This document shows, piece by piece, positions 23,087 to 30,800 of a stretch of 30,800 bases of DNA. The notes beneath the pieces are model-generated. The model had not been told where the DNA came from, did not search any database, and worked only from the letters and a program-made list of their open reading frames with translations. Every line of letters begins with the position of its first letter. The first letter of the stretch is position 1. The position numbers and the translations under genes were made by a program. The DNA lies in contig JBGAJB010000013.1 of the NCBI GenBank assembly GCA_044225155.1, positions 1 to 30,800 of the forward strand. The letters run 5' to 3'. The stretch comes from CAYMBL01 sp044225155 (lineage in GTDB: Bacteria > Planctomycetota > Phycisphaerae > UBA1845 > Fen-1342).

Positions 23087-25282
23087 TTACTTCAATCCGT
23101 TTTCGATTGAAATGACCTCAAACTCGGCGTCCGAACCCTCAAGCGCCACTGTAACGCGGTCGCCCTGCGTGAGGCCCATCAGCTTGCGGCTGACCGGGGC
23201 GCGATAATTGAGAATTCCCCGCTCCACGTCGGCCTCAAACGGCCCGAGGAACGTGATGGTGCGCATGTTGCCGTCCGACGTGCGGCGAAACGTAACGCGC
23301 GAACCGACGCCGATCGTCGCGGTCGGCACTTCTTCGGGCTCGATCGTCTGGGCGATCGAGAGTTCGTTATTCATCTGCGCCAGGCGGGCTCGGAGCAGGT
23401 CGCGTTCTTCCAGCGCGAATTTGTATTCCGAGTTTTCGCTCAGATCGCCATACGAAGCCGCCTCGCCGATGCGGCGCGCATTGTCGCGCATCGTGACGTT
23501 GACGAGCGTGTCGCGCTCTTCGGTTTTCTTCTGCAGCCCCGCGCGCGTGGTGTAGATCGTTTCTGAATCGTCCCACTGCTCGATACGCTTCTGCACAACG
23601 CGCCACATATCCGGATGCACATCACGCAGGATGTCGAGCAGCTTGGCCGGCGTGTTGTCGCCGAGCCCATCGAGCCGCTCAAGCTGTCCCCGCAGCGTGA
23701 TCGCGGCCGGGCCTTCAATTTTCGCAATGGCCAGCCGCGCGAGTCCGAAGTCCTTCAACGAGATCGCCGCCTTGATGCGGTGGCGATAGCGCTTCACCGT
23801 CTCCGTCGGCACGAGCAGCGTTCGCCCGAGCGAGGAAAGCGTCAGGATATTCCGCGTAAACAGCTCGCCCTCGGTCGGGAGCTTCAGTCCTTCTTTGTTC
23901 GTGGGCCCCTTCCAAAGCCAGTAAGTGACTTCGGGGTACTCGTGAGGCTTTGTGAACGCCGCGTCGATGTGCGGCTGAATTTCCGCGACGCGCCCACCGG
24001 CGCGCGCCATCTCCACCAGATCGTCAATCTGGCTGGCCGGCGCGATCGGAATGAGCGCCACGGCGACGCGTGCGGCTTCCTCCGGCCGGGCTGTGCCGAG
24101 CGTAGGCAGAACGCGCTCCCAGAGCGCCGCGTCTTCGATCCGGGCAATCAGGGCGGCCGGGTCCGGTGCCTTGCGCAGCATGTCGACGGCGAGCTTCTTG
24201 ACGTCGTCGCCCTGCAATCCGCACTCTTCGTCCAGCTTCTCGGCCACCAGCGCGCAGCCGAGGGCCTCGACCGGTCGCTTGTCGCCGATGGCCTTGATGA
24301 AGTTCACGATGTGGCCGTGGATGCGCTGCAGCGTCTCGCGCGAAGGCTGCTCTTTGTGACTCTTCTTTTCGCGCAGGTAGCCCTCGACCAGGGCCAGCCA
24401 CTTCTTGGGATCCTTGGCCGCCGTCACCTGGGTCCAAAGCTCGTCCTCGACCGTCAGAGCGACTTCGCGATAAGAGAGCACGACGGGCGAACGGCCTTCC
24501 ATGACGACGTTTGGATGACGTTTGAGCACGGCCCGTGCATCCGTCCACCACTTGTTCCAGTCTTTTTCGTCGATGTAGCGCGGGCAGAGTTCGCGCTTCA
24601 GCAGGTTCTGATCGAGCACGTTTTCGTGCACGCGGATCAGGTCGATGATGACCTTGGCCGGATTGCTCTCGAGCAATTCCAGCAGGCGCTGCGGACGAAG
24701 CTGGCGCAGCACGCGGAAATCGTCGGCGTCGACGCGGTCGAACTCGCGCGAAAGCTCCAGCGCCGAGACGGTTTTCGGGCGATTATCGCGGCGCATCGTG
24801 ATCTGACCGTCGGCCAGCGACACATCGAGCACTTCGCAGACGTGGCCCTCGGTGCGGCTCACGAGTACGTCACCGGCATGCACGTTCAGGCAGAAGTCGA
24901 GCAGGCGCAGCGCGTTGCGCGGCGGGCGGCCGCTCTCCAGCCCCGACAGATCCAGAAGCTGATGGAAGCCCGGCGTCTCGCCGTGCACGCGGCGGTAGAG
25001 TTCGGCCACGCGTGTGCGAAGCGTCTCACTGTTCAGATCGGCGAGCAGCGCCACCCGGGCGATCGCCAGCGCGGCGGCCGGATCGGTGGCCGAGTCGCGA
25101 TTCTCCAGTACCATCTGGCCGATGGTGGCGACCTTCTGCGTCAGCGTTTTGCGCTCGAATTGCTGAAAGGAAGTTGCCAGCGTTGCCAGATCCGCGCCGC
25201 CTTCGAGCACTTCGAGGCAGCGCTTCTCAAAAGCATCGACGTTGCCATCTCTCGCCAGTTGCATCAGTTCCGACGTCGCCAT
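23087..25282 (-). CDS. greA: GreA-type transcription elongation factor fused to a large N-terminal region
   Basis: A 731-residue protein, against ~158 for normal GreA. The C-terminal ~155 residues (577-731) are a full GreA: the coiled-coil tip YGDLSENSEYKFA carries Asp613 and Glu616, matching the catalytic Asp41/Glu44 of E. coli GreA, followed by the FKBP-like domain (GSRVTFRR...VSRKLMGLTQGDRV). It should rescue backtracked RNA polymerase by transcript cleavage. The N-terminal ~575 residues are mostly helical and not a family I recognise; a segment at ~150-180 (GDVLVSRTEGHVCEVLDV) looks like a small beta barrel. The ATG at 25282 has GGGAG upstream; an alternative frame extends to 25351. The 213 bases between it and polA hold no gene. 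Confidence 0.88.
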   Translation of the reverse strand: MATSELMQLARDGNVDAFEKRCLEVLEGGADLATLATSFQQFERKTLTQKVATIGQMVLENRDSATDPAAALAIARVALLADLNSETLRTRVAELYRRVHGETPGFHQLLDLSGLESGRPPRNALRLLDFCLNVHAGDVLVSRTEGHVCEVLDVSLADGQITMRRDNRPKTVSALELSREFDRVDADDFRVLRQLRPQRLLELLESNPAKVIIDLIRVHENVLDQNLLKRELCPRYIDEKDWNKWWTDARAVLKRHPNVVMEGRSPVVLSYREVALTVEDELWTQVTAAKDPKKWLALVEGYLREKKSHKEQPSRETLQRIHGHIVNFIKAIGDKRPVEALGCALVAEKLDEECGLQGDDVKKLAVDMLRKAPDPAALIARIEDAALWERVLPTLGTARPEEAARVAVALIPIAPASQIDDLVEMARAGGRVAEIQPHIDAAFTKPHEYPEVTYWLWKGPTNKEGLKLPTEGELFTRNILTLSSLGRTLLVPTETVKRYRHRIKAAISLKDFGLARLAIAKIEGPAAITLRGQLERLDGLGDNTPAKLLDILRDVHPDMWRVVQKRIEQWDDSETIYTTRAGLQKKTEERDTLVNVTMRDNARRIGEAASYGDLSENSEYKFALEERDLLRARLAQMNNELSIAQTIEPEEVPTATIGVGSRVTFRRTSDGNMRTITFLGPFEADVERGILNYRAPVSRKLMGLTQGDRVTVALEGSDAEFEVISIENGLK

Positions 25283-25495
25283 GCCTGCTCCCGCGATCCG
25301 GAGAGAAAGACATTCCGCCGCGCCACGCCGGCCTTGGAGAATCGCAACCACCCGAAGGCGGCGGAAGGCCGAAACGGCGCGAGCGGAATGTTTCTGCTCG
25401 TAATCTGGTCAGGATCGTAGGCGAAAAGCGGAATTTCCGCCACAGTCCGAATTTTGAGTCCCGAGCAATCGGAATCTGTAGACTTCGGTTGCTGC

Positions 25496-28366
25496 TTACT
25501 TGGCGTCGTGCCAATTTTCGGCCGTGTGCGCGTCGACTTTCAGCGGGACGCGCAGCGGCATCGCCGAGCTCATCACGACCGATACGACGCCGGCCAACTC
25601 GGTCGCCCGGTCGCGCGGAGCCTCGCAGACCAGCTCATCGTGCACCTGTAGCAACATGCGCAGCGGCAGCTTTTCCGCCTGAATTCGTTCATCCAGCCGA
25701 ATCATGGCGATCTTGATCAGGTCGGCGGCCGAGCCCTGCACGACCGTATTGACGGCCAGCCGTTCTGCCTGAGCACGCAGGGAGCGGTTACGCGACTCGA
25801 TGTCCGGAATCGGACGTTTGCGGCCTTGAATCGTTCGCACGAACCCATCGCGGCGCGCGTCCTCGATGCATTGATTGATGAAGCCGCGGATGCGCGGATA
25901 CCGCCGGAAATAGGCGTCGATGAATGCCTGCGCCTCGTTCCGGCCCATGCCGGTGCCCTGCGCCAAACCAAACGCGGTCTGTCCGTAAATCAGGCCGAAA
26001 TTGACGGCCTTGGCCCGGCCGCGCATCTCGCGCGTGACATCCTCAAGCGCGACGTTGTTGATTTGGGACGCGACGAAAGCGTGAATGTCGCGATCCTCGG
26101 CGAAGGCGCGAATCAGCTCCTCATCGCGGCAAAAATGGGCGAGCACGCGCAGCTCAATCTGCGAATAGTCGGCCACGATCAGTAAATCGTCCGGCGTGCG
26201 CGGAATGAACGCTTTGCGAATGCGGCGTCCCAGCTCCGTGCGGATCGGAATGTTCTGCAGATTCGGCTCGCTGCTGCTCAGCCGGCCGGTGATCGCACCG
26301 GTCTGGTGATAGCTGGTGTGCACGCGACCGGTGCGCGGGCTGCGGGACGCGGGAAGTTGATCGACGTAAGTGCCGCGCAGCTTCTGCAATTCGCGATATT
26401 CCAGCAGCACCGCGAGGATCGGATGGTTCGTCTCCGTCGCCAGCGCTTCGAGCGTGTCGGCGTCGGTGGAGCGGGTGGTGCGCGTGCGGCGGACGACGCG
26501 CATTTGCAACTTGTCGAAAAGAATTTCGCCCAGCTGCTTCGGGGAATCGAGATTGAATTTCTGTCCCGCGATGCGATGGGCGTCATCGGTGAGGGCGTCG
26601 ATGCGGCGGGCCATCTCGCGGCTCATCTCCCCGAGAAACGCCGCGTCGAGATTGACGCCGTTGCTCTCCATGCGGGCCAAAACGCGTACCAGCGGCATCT
26701 CCGTGTCGTAGAAGAGCGTGTGCAGGTCGCTGCCCTGCAAGGCGGGAAACAGTCTGCATACGAGCCGTGGTAGTCCGCATCTTCGGCCGCGTACTCCAGG
26801 ATGTGTTCGAGCTGCACCTTGATCATATGCGGCTGATCGCGCCCTTTCCCTGATTAGATCGGTGATCGGAATCATCGTAGCGCGGGAGTTGTGCGCTGCA
26901 CGATTGAATCCATGCGATAAGAGCCCATCATCGGATCGGCGCACGAAGGCCGCGATCATCGTGTCGAAGAGTGGACCGACAAGCAGCAGCCCCGCCTGCT
27001 CCAGCACGATCATGTCGTACTTGATGTTGTGGCCGATCTTCAGCTTGGCCGGATCGGCGAGCGCAGGGGCCAGGGCGTCCCGCAGCTGCGCGAGCGGCGG
27101 CGGCTGTCCGTAGATGGAGCGGATCGGAATGTAGACGCCTTCACCATGCTTCCATGCGAGCGAGATGCCAACCAATTCAGCGTCGACCGGATTTACGCCC
27201 GTTGTCTCGGTATCGATCGCCAGCGCCGGGCTTTTCTTCAGTTCGTCGGCAAGCCACGCGAGGTCTTCAGGCGTCACGACCATGCGGTACTTGCCGCCGT
27301 CCGGTTGCGCGAGTTTTTGCGCGAGCTGCACGTCGATCGCGGAGGAGGCGGCGCGCGGCATGAATTGCGTGCGATCGTCGACCGGCGTATCGGCGTCGAC
27401 CGCGCTCTCGACGCCATCTGCTTCCGGCGGCGGAAAGAGCAGGTCGGCGTCTTCGGCGGTGGTCAGCTCGGGCGCGCGCGCGGGTGCGGGGCTGTCCGGG
27501 TCGGCGGCCGCGCCTTGGGGCAATTGGTCGATCAGGCGGCGAAAACCGAGTTCGCGGAAAATCGGGAGCGCGGCGCTCCAGCGAAACGTCGCGAGATCCG
27601 CGCTCGCCAGATCGAGCGCCACGGGTACATCGGTGCGAAGTGTAACGAGCTGCCGCGTACGCTCGGCATTCGGCATGAACGCCAGCACATTCTCGCGCTG
27701 CTTCGGCGTCAGTTCATCCGCGTGGGCAAAAACGCCGGCGACGTTTCCATATTTCTCCAGCAGCTTCGCGGCTGTCTTCGGACCGATACCCGGGACGCCC
27801 GGCACGTTGTCGGTGCTGTCGCCGATCAGCGTCTGCGCCTCGACGGCCTGATCCGGCCGCCAACCCTTCAGCTCGAAGAGGCGCGCCGGCGTGATCTCTT
27901 CGTCCTTCGCCGGGTCGTAGAGCGTGACGTTTTCGTTAAGCAGTTGATCGAGATCCTTGTCGCGACTGACGATGTAGACGTGCGTGTCCGGCGAGGCGAT
28001 CCGCCGGGCGATGGTCGCGATGATGTCGTCCGCTTCGAAGCCCGGAACACGCAACACAGGAATCCCGACCGCCTGAATAATCGAGAGAATTCGATCAATC
28101 TGAATGCCCATGTCCTCGGGCGACGGATCGCGATGCGCCTTGTACTCCGGATAGATCTCGCGGCGAAAGACGGTCTCATCCGACGTGTCCAGCACGGTGA
28201 CGAGGTAATCCGGCTTCCGGTCGCGGACCAGGTTTAGCAGCATCTGCGAGAAGACGTGCGTCGCGCGCGTCGGCTCGCCAGTCGGGCTCGACAAATTGCC
28301 GAACGGCGCGAAATAGGCGCGATAGATCTGCGCGTGACCATCGATCAGATAGATGCTGCGCGGCAT
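25496..28366 (-). CDS. polA: DNA polymerase I (with a short out-of-frame segment)
   Basis: A 956-residue polymerase with all three activities. The 5'-3' exonuclease spans ~1-290 (YLIDGHAQIYRAYFA; IGDSTDNVPGVPGIGPKTA). The 3'-5' exonuclease begins near 355 with intact DTETTG (Asp385, Glu387). The polymerase domain has DYSQIELRVLAHF, RGRAKAVNFGLIYG and QVHDELVCE (His909-Asp910-Glu911). It performs Okazaki-fragment processing and repair. Residues ~506-536 are nonsense in the open frame; the -1/+1 related frame there reads GKGRDQPHMIKVQLEHILEYAAEDADY, the expected exonuclease motif III region. The start at 28366 (MPRSIYLIDG) is chosen from family alignment; upstream frame to 28456 lacks similarity. 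Confidence 0.93.
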   Translation of the reverse strand: MPRSIYLIDGHAQIYRAYFAPFGNLSSPTGEPTRATHVFSQMLLNLVRDRKPDYLVTVLDTSDETVFRREIYPEYKAHRDPSPEDMGIQIDRILSIIQAVGIPVLRVPGFEADDIIATIARRIASPDTHVYIVSRDKDLDQLLNENVTLYDPAKDEEITPARLFELKGWRPDQAVEAQTLIGDSTDNVPGVPGIGPKTAAKLLEKYGNVAGVFAHADELTPKQRENVLAFMPNAERTRQLVTLRTDVPVALDLASADLATFRWSAALPIFRELGFRRLIDQLPQGAAADPDSPAPARAPELTTAEDADLLFPPPEADGVESAVDADTPVDDRTQFMPRAASSAIDVQLAQKLAQPDGGKYRMVVTPEDLAWLADELKKSPALAIDTETTGVNPVDAELVGISLAWKHGEGVYIPIRSIYGQPPPLAQLRDALAPALADPAKLKIGHNIKYDMIVLEQAGLLLVGPLFDTMIAAFVRRSDDGLLSHGFNRAAHNSRATMIPITDLIRERARSAAYDQGAARTHPGVRGRRCGLPRLVCRLFPALQGSDLHTLFYDTEMPLVRVLARMESNGVNLDAAFLGEMSREMARRIDALTDDAHRIAGQKFNLDSPKQLGEILFDKLQMRVVRRTRTTRSTDADTLEALATETNHPILAVLLEYRELQKLRGTYVDQLPASRSPRTGRVHTSYHQTGAITGRLSSSEPNLQNIPIRTELGRRIRKAFIPRTPDDLLIVADYSQIELRVLAHFCRDEELIRAFAEDRDIHAFVASQINNVALEDVTREMRGRAKAVNFGLIYGQTAFGLAQGTGMGRNEAQAFIDAYFRRYPRIRGFINQCIEDARRDGFVRTIQGRKRPIPDIESRNRSLRAQAERLAVNTVVQGSAADLIKIAMIRLDERIQAEKLPLRMLLQVHDELVCEAPRDRATELAGVVSVVMSSAMPLRVPLKVDAHTAENWHDAK

Positions 28367-28437
28367 GGGCGGATGGTAACGGCGGGTCTCCCAGGCGACT
28401 CCGGATGAAACCGAACTGAATGCTCGCCTTGTGACAC

Positions 28438-28451
28438 GCCCACCCGTGGGC
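28438..28451. repeat. Short perfect inverted repeat between polA and the small membrane gene
   Basis: GCCCAC (28438-28443) and GTGGGC (28446-28451) form a two-base-spaced dyad in the 148-base divergent region upstream of both genes. It could be an operator half-site pair; no other evidence. Confidence 0.3.
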
Positions 28452-28514
28452 CGCAATTACAGCTAACATCTAAAAGGGCGGTTGAAACCGCTGAGCATCG
28501 AAGGAGCCGGAAAC

Positions 28515-28712
28515 ATGGGAATCTGGTACGCGCCGGCCGCCTTGGGCGTGATGCTGATCGTGGCGGGATTGCTCATCTTCGCACGGCCCGAGCTCCTGGC
28601 CTACATCGTGGCGTGCGGACTGATCTTCGCCGGCGTTTCTGCACTCGCCCTTGGCTTGGCGTCTAAGTGGGTCGTTACCTATCGCAAAGCGGAAGAGACG
28701 ACTCGCAGATGA
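28515..28712 (+). CDS. Small two-helix membrane protein, DUF3096-like
   Basis: A 65-residue protein with two hydrophobic helices (about 6-24 and 28-48) separated by RPELL, then a basic tail. The pattern GVMLIVAGLLIFARPELLAY followed by IVACGLIFAGVSAL resembles DUF3096 proteins, which are small membrane proteins of unknown role. The ATG at 28515 has AAGGAG at 28501-28506, eight bases upstream; a longer frame from a TTG at 28482 is less likely. It is divergent from polA and convergent with the peroxiredoxin gene. Confidence 0.72.
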   Translation: MGIWYAPAALGVMLIVAGLLIFARPELLAYIVACGLIFAGVSALALGLASKWVVTYRKAEETTRR

Positions 28713-28726
28713 TGTGAGTCGCGGCA

Positions 28727-29302
28727 TCAGCACACGCGGGAAACCAGCCAGCGCAGCACCTCTTTCGCATTCCGGTCCGGTGGAAAAACCGGATACCAAA
28801 CCCGTATGATCCGGGATTCCTCGCAAAACCAGGCCATGCGACGAATCAGCGTCGTTGGCCCTCCGCTGGCGATTGGAAATTCCATGGTTGAAGCGCATCG
28901 GCGAGTGAGCGTTAGATTCGCGTCGCTCAGTAATTCAAACGGCAAGTTCGTCCGTTTTGCGAATTCGAGCTGATACTCCGGGGTCTGGGTGCTGACGCCA
29001 AAAATCGCGCACCCGAGAGTCGCAAATTCCGCGGAGAGGTCGCGAAAACCACAGCTCTGCGGGGTGCAGCCTCTGGCCCCGGGAATCGCGTCCCAACCCT
29101 CCGGCGCAGGTTGCTCCGGCCGCCCAGTGCGCGGATAGAAAAAAATCACCGCCGGGGCGCGCGCGGCCTCCTCGAGAGTCACGCGCCGGCCGACAGTCGA
29201 TTCCAGCGCGATTGCAGGTAAGTGCATGCCCGCAAGATGTGCGGCCGCGCCGTCATCGATCGGCTGGGGAAGCTCCGTCGGAAGCTTTGTCAGGTCGCGC
29301 AT
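28727..29302 (-). CDS. Peroxiredoxin, AhpC/Bcp-like
   Basis: A 191-residue thioredoxin-fold peroxidase. GARGCTPQSCGFRDLSAEF (Cys79 peroxidatic, Cys84 possible resolving) matches the PGCTxExCxFRD motif of bacterioferritin-comigratory proteins, and VIFFYPRTG is the preceding strand. It reduces hydrogen or organic peroxides with thioredoxin. The frame runs on to 29455 but the extension overlaps the upstream gene; the ATG at 29302 lies 16 bases after that gene's stop. The Shine-Dalgarno is weak, so expression may depend on the upstream gene. Confidence 0.85.
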   Translation of the reverse strand: MRDLTKLPTELPQPIDDGAAAHLAGMHLPAIALESTVGRRVTLEEAARAPAVIFFYPRTGRPEQPAPEGWDAIPGARGCTPQSCGFRDLSAEFATLGCAIFGVSTQTPEYQLEFAKRTNLPFELLSDANLTLTRRCASTMEFPIASGGPTTLIRRMAWFCEESRIIRVWYPVFPPDRNAKEVLRWLVSRVC

Positions 29303-29318
29303 GGCGAAAGTGGAAGGT

Positions 29319-30608
29319 TCAGCGCTTGCCGGGCCGGCGCTTCGGTCGAGGAGCGGCGTGCGTGCGAGCGGGCTTGGTTTTCTCGCCTTTTTCGATCGCC
29401 TCCAGCCCCTCCAGCAGCTCGCGGAAGAACGGCTCCACGTCCGTGACGAGGCCAATCGTCTGGAACGAGCCGCGGTCGGCCAGTTTCGTGAGGGCGGGTG
29501 GGTTGATATCCACGCATACCGCCGGAATCCACGCGGGCAAAATGTTGCCGACGGCGACTGAATGCAGCATCGTCGCGACCATCAGCACGAAACCGACCCC
29601 CTTGATCGCCTTGCGCATTTCGTCCTGCGCGGCCAGCACGTCGGTGATGACTTCCGGCAATGGGCCGTCGTCGCGCAGCGAGCCGCCGAGCACGAACGGC
29701 ACGTTGTGCTTGATGCAGGCGGCCATGATGCCGTCCTTGAGCAATCCCTTCTCCACGGCCGCCCGGATGCCGCCGATGCGACGGATCGTGTTGATCGCGC
29801 GGATGTGGTGCTCATGCCCGGCGTCCGCGAGCGTGGCCTTATCGAGGTAGACGCCGAGGCTCGTGCCGAAGAGCGCGTGCTCGATGTCGTGCGTGGCCAG
29901 GGCATTGCCCGCGAAGAGTACGTGGAGATAGCCCTTTTCGATCAGCTTCACGACGTGGTCAACCGCACCGGTATGTACGATGGCCGGACCGCCCACGAGC
30001 AGAAGCTTCGTGCCCGCGCGCTTCACCTCGACCATCATCTGCGCCACTTGGCGGATGATCGTGTGCTTGGGCTTCTCGGTGGAGACCTCGGAGTTCATGA
30101 ACTCGAAGACACCGCGAGCGCGCTCGCGCTCAAACGGAACGACACGAACGCCGCGCTCGCCGCAGACGATGCGATCGCCTTTTCTCACGCGGACCATCGG
30201 TACGCAGCGGAATCGACTGGCCTTTGCGTCGTGCAGAATGCCGCAATCCATTTCCTGATCCTGCACCTCGACCCACTGCCCCTTGTGCCGCACGAGCGTT
30301 TGCTGGTTGGTCGTCGAATAGAAATCCTCGGGAAAGGCGGCGTCGAGGTCGGCGGCCGTGATCTCGGCATCCTGCGACGCCTGCCACAGCGCGCCGTGGC
30401 GGACGATGACCTTCAACAGGTCCTGCATCTGATTCTGGGTCTCGGTCCGCACCTCGATCCGCGCGTGGCTGCGCTCCTGCTTTGTGCGGCCGATGTGCAC
30501 CTCGATAATCGTGAATTCGCCGCCGTGCGCAACGATCTCATCGAGCACGGCCCCGAGCGTGCGCGAGTCGATGATGTGACCTTCGAGCGTGACGATTTCA
30601 GCGATCAT
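29319..30608 (-). CDS. TIGR00300/LOR-SDH family protein (ornithine cyclodeaminase-like)
   Basis: A 429-residue protein matching the TIGR00300 family, which corresponds to the C-terminal part of cyanobacterial AgrE/ArgZ and to archaeal ornithine cyclodeaminases. Conserved stretches visible are EIVTLEGHIIDSRTLGAVLDEI at the start, LLLVGGPAIVHTGA, VLFAGNALATHDIEHALFGTSLG, GFVLMVATMLHSVAVGN and VCVDINPPALTKLADRGS. It likely converts ornithine to proline and ammonia with NAD, or acts on a related amino acid (inference from the family). The ATG at 30608 begins the family core; the frame also opens at a TTG at 30656. It precedes the peroxiredoxin by 16 bases. Confidence 0.88.
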   Translation of the reverse strand: MIAEIVTLEGHIIDSRTLGAVLDEIVAHGGEFTIIEVHIGRTKQERSHARIEVRTETQNQMQDLLKVIVRHGALWQASQDAEITAADLDAAFPEDFYSTTNQQTLVRHKGQWVEVQDQEMDCGILHDAKASRFRCVPMVRVRKGDRIVCGERGVRVVPFERERARGVFEFMNSEVSTEKPKHTIIRQVAQMMVEVKRAGTKLLLVGGPAIVHTGAVDHVVKLIEKGYLHVLFAGNALATHDIEHALFGTSLGVYLDKATLADAGHEHHIRAINTIRRIGGIRAAVEKGLLKDGIMAACIKHNVPFVLGGSLRDDGPLPEVITDVLAAQDEMRKAIKGVGFVLMVATMLHSVAVGNILPAWIPAVCVDINPPALTKLADRGSFQTIGLVTDVEPFFRELLEGLEAIEKGEKTKPARTHAAPRPKRRPGKR

Positions 30609-30652
30609 TTCGCAAGCCTCGGGAGCAAGGGTCGCCGCGCCATACGACTCCG

Positions 30653-30800
30653 TCAATCGTCCGTGGACGCCGGACGGCTGCCCACTGGCCGTGCCGGCTG
30701 CGATTTCGCCCGCACCGGAGCGGTGGCCGTGCGGCGTGCCGGTGGTTCTTCGATGTGCGTCACGCCGCCATTCTTCCGGATGATCGAGTCGATGTAGTCG
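30653..30800 (-). CDS. C-terminus of an unidentified protein (partial, starts outside window)
   Basis: The last 49 codons of a minus-strand gene ending at TGA 30653-30655. It reads DYIDSIIRKNGGVTHIEEPPARR, then an Ala/Pro/Arg-rich disordered tail ending STDD. I do not recognise the family from this fragment. The stop is 44 bases upstream of the TIGR00300 start, so the two may be in one operon. Confidence 0.55.
   Translation of the reverse strand, partial: DYIDSIIRKNGGVTHIEEPPARRTATAPVRAKSQPARPVGSRPASTDD

Noticed and set aside
23615..25420. Long plus-strand open frame (601 codons) antisense to the greA fusion
   Set aside because: It is a mirror of the high-GC coding strand: His/Arg-rich, no recognisable domain, and fully overlaps a well-supported gene.
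25283..25495. Terminator between polA and the greA fusion
   Set aside because: Only imperfect short stems and no T-tract on the minus strand.
27029..28237. Plus-strand open frame (402 codons) inside polA
   Set aside because: Antisense shadow; Arg/Val-rich composition with no motif, while polA motifs are clear on the other strand.

Overview
This window is high-GC bacterial chromosome with dense single-copy genes. No rRNA, tRNA, CRISPR array, insertion sequence or phage gene was recognised. The gene set suggests a planctomycete-like organism, possibly Phycisphaerae-related. The pointers are a transcription elongation factor GreA fused to a ~575-residue N-terminal region, a serine/threonine kinase with C-terminal zinc ribbons, several secreted lipoproteins including one with BACON-type repeats, and a TIGR00300/ornithine-cyclodeaminase-like protein. 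This placement is an inference from gene content only.

Layout. 1-2140 (minus): a coupled operon of Nudix hydrolase, M50 site-2 protease and an amino-acid permease cut by the window edge; the start and stop codons overlap (TAATG, TGATG). 2414-4484 (plus): a lipoprotein alpha/beta hydrolase and a HIT-family protein. 4492-5355 (minus): a lipoprotein of unknown function. 5539-6850 (plus): an SPFH/band-7 membrane protein and a small ribbon-helix-helix-like protein. 6993-9971 (plus): a large BACON-repeat lipoprotein and a family-2 glycosyltransferase. 9973-13582 (minus): a four-gene unit of small membrane protein, kinase, zinc-ribbon membrane protein and a coiled-coil protein whose C-terminal third is frameshifted. 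13834-14760 (plus): a MerR-type/B12-binding regulator, meeting an HPt phosphotransfer protein (minus) tail to tail. 15285-16310 (plus): aspartate-semialdehyde dehydrogenase. 16339-19072 (minus): a frameshifted GT39-type membrane glycosyltransferase and a methyltransferase. 19201-21196 (plus): a Gfo/Idh/MocA oxidoreductase, then a YciE-like/DUF6496 stress pair ending in a strong terminator. 21399-23002 (plus): an ArsR-like regulator coupled to a two-lobed aspartic protease, preceded by a perfect inverted repeat over the promoter and followed by a bidirectional terminator. 23087-28366 (minus): GreA fusion and DNA polymerase I. 28515-28712 (plus): a small membrane protein. 28727-30800 (minus): peroxiredoxin, TIGR00300 protein and the end of an unidentified gene.

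The most interesting items are the regulator-protease operon with its operator-like palindrome and nearly leaderless start, the hairpin that buries both the ribosome binding site and the start codon of the BACON lipoprotein, and the kinase/zinc-ribbon/coiled-coil unit. A caution: polA, the GT39-like gene and the coiled-coil gene all carry single-base frame changes. Because polA is normally essential, consensus sequence errors are a likely explanation and should be excluded before calling any of these pseudogenes.
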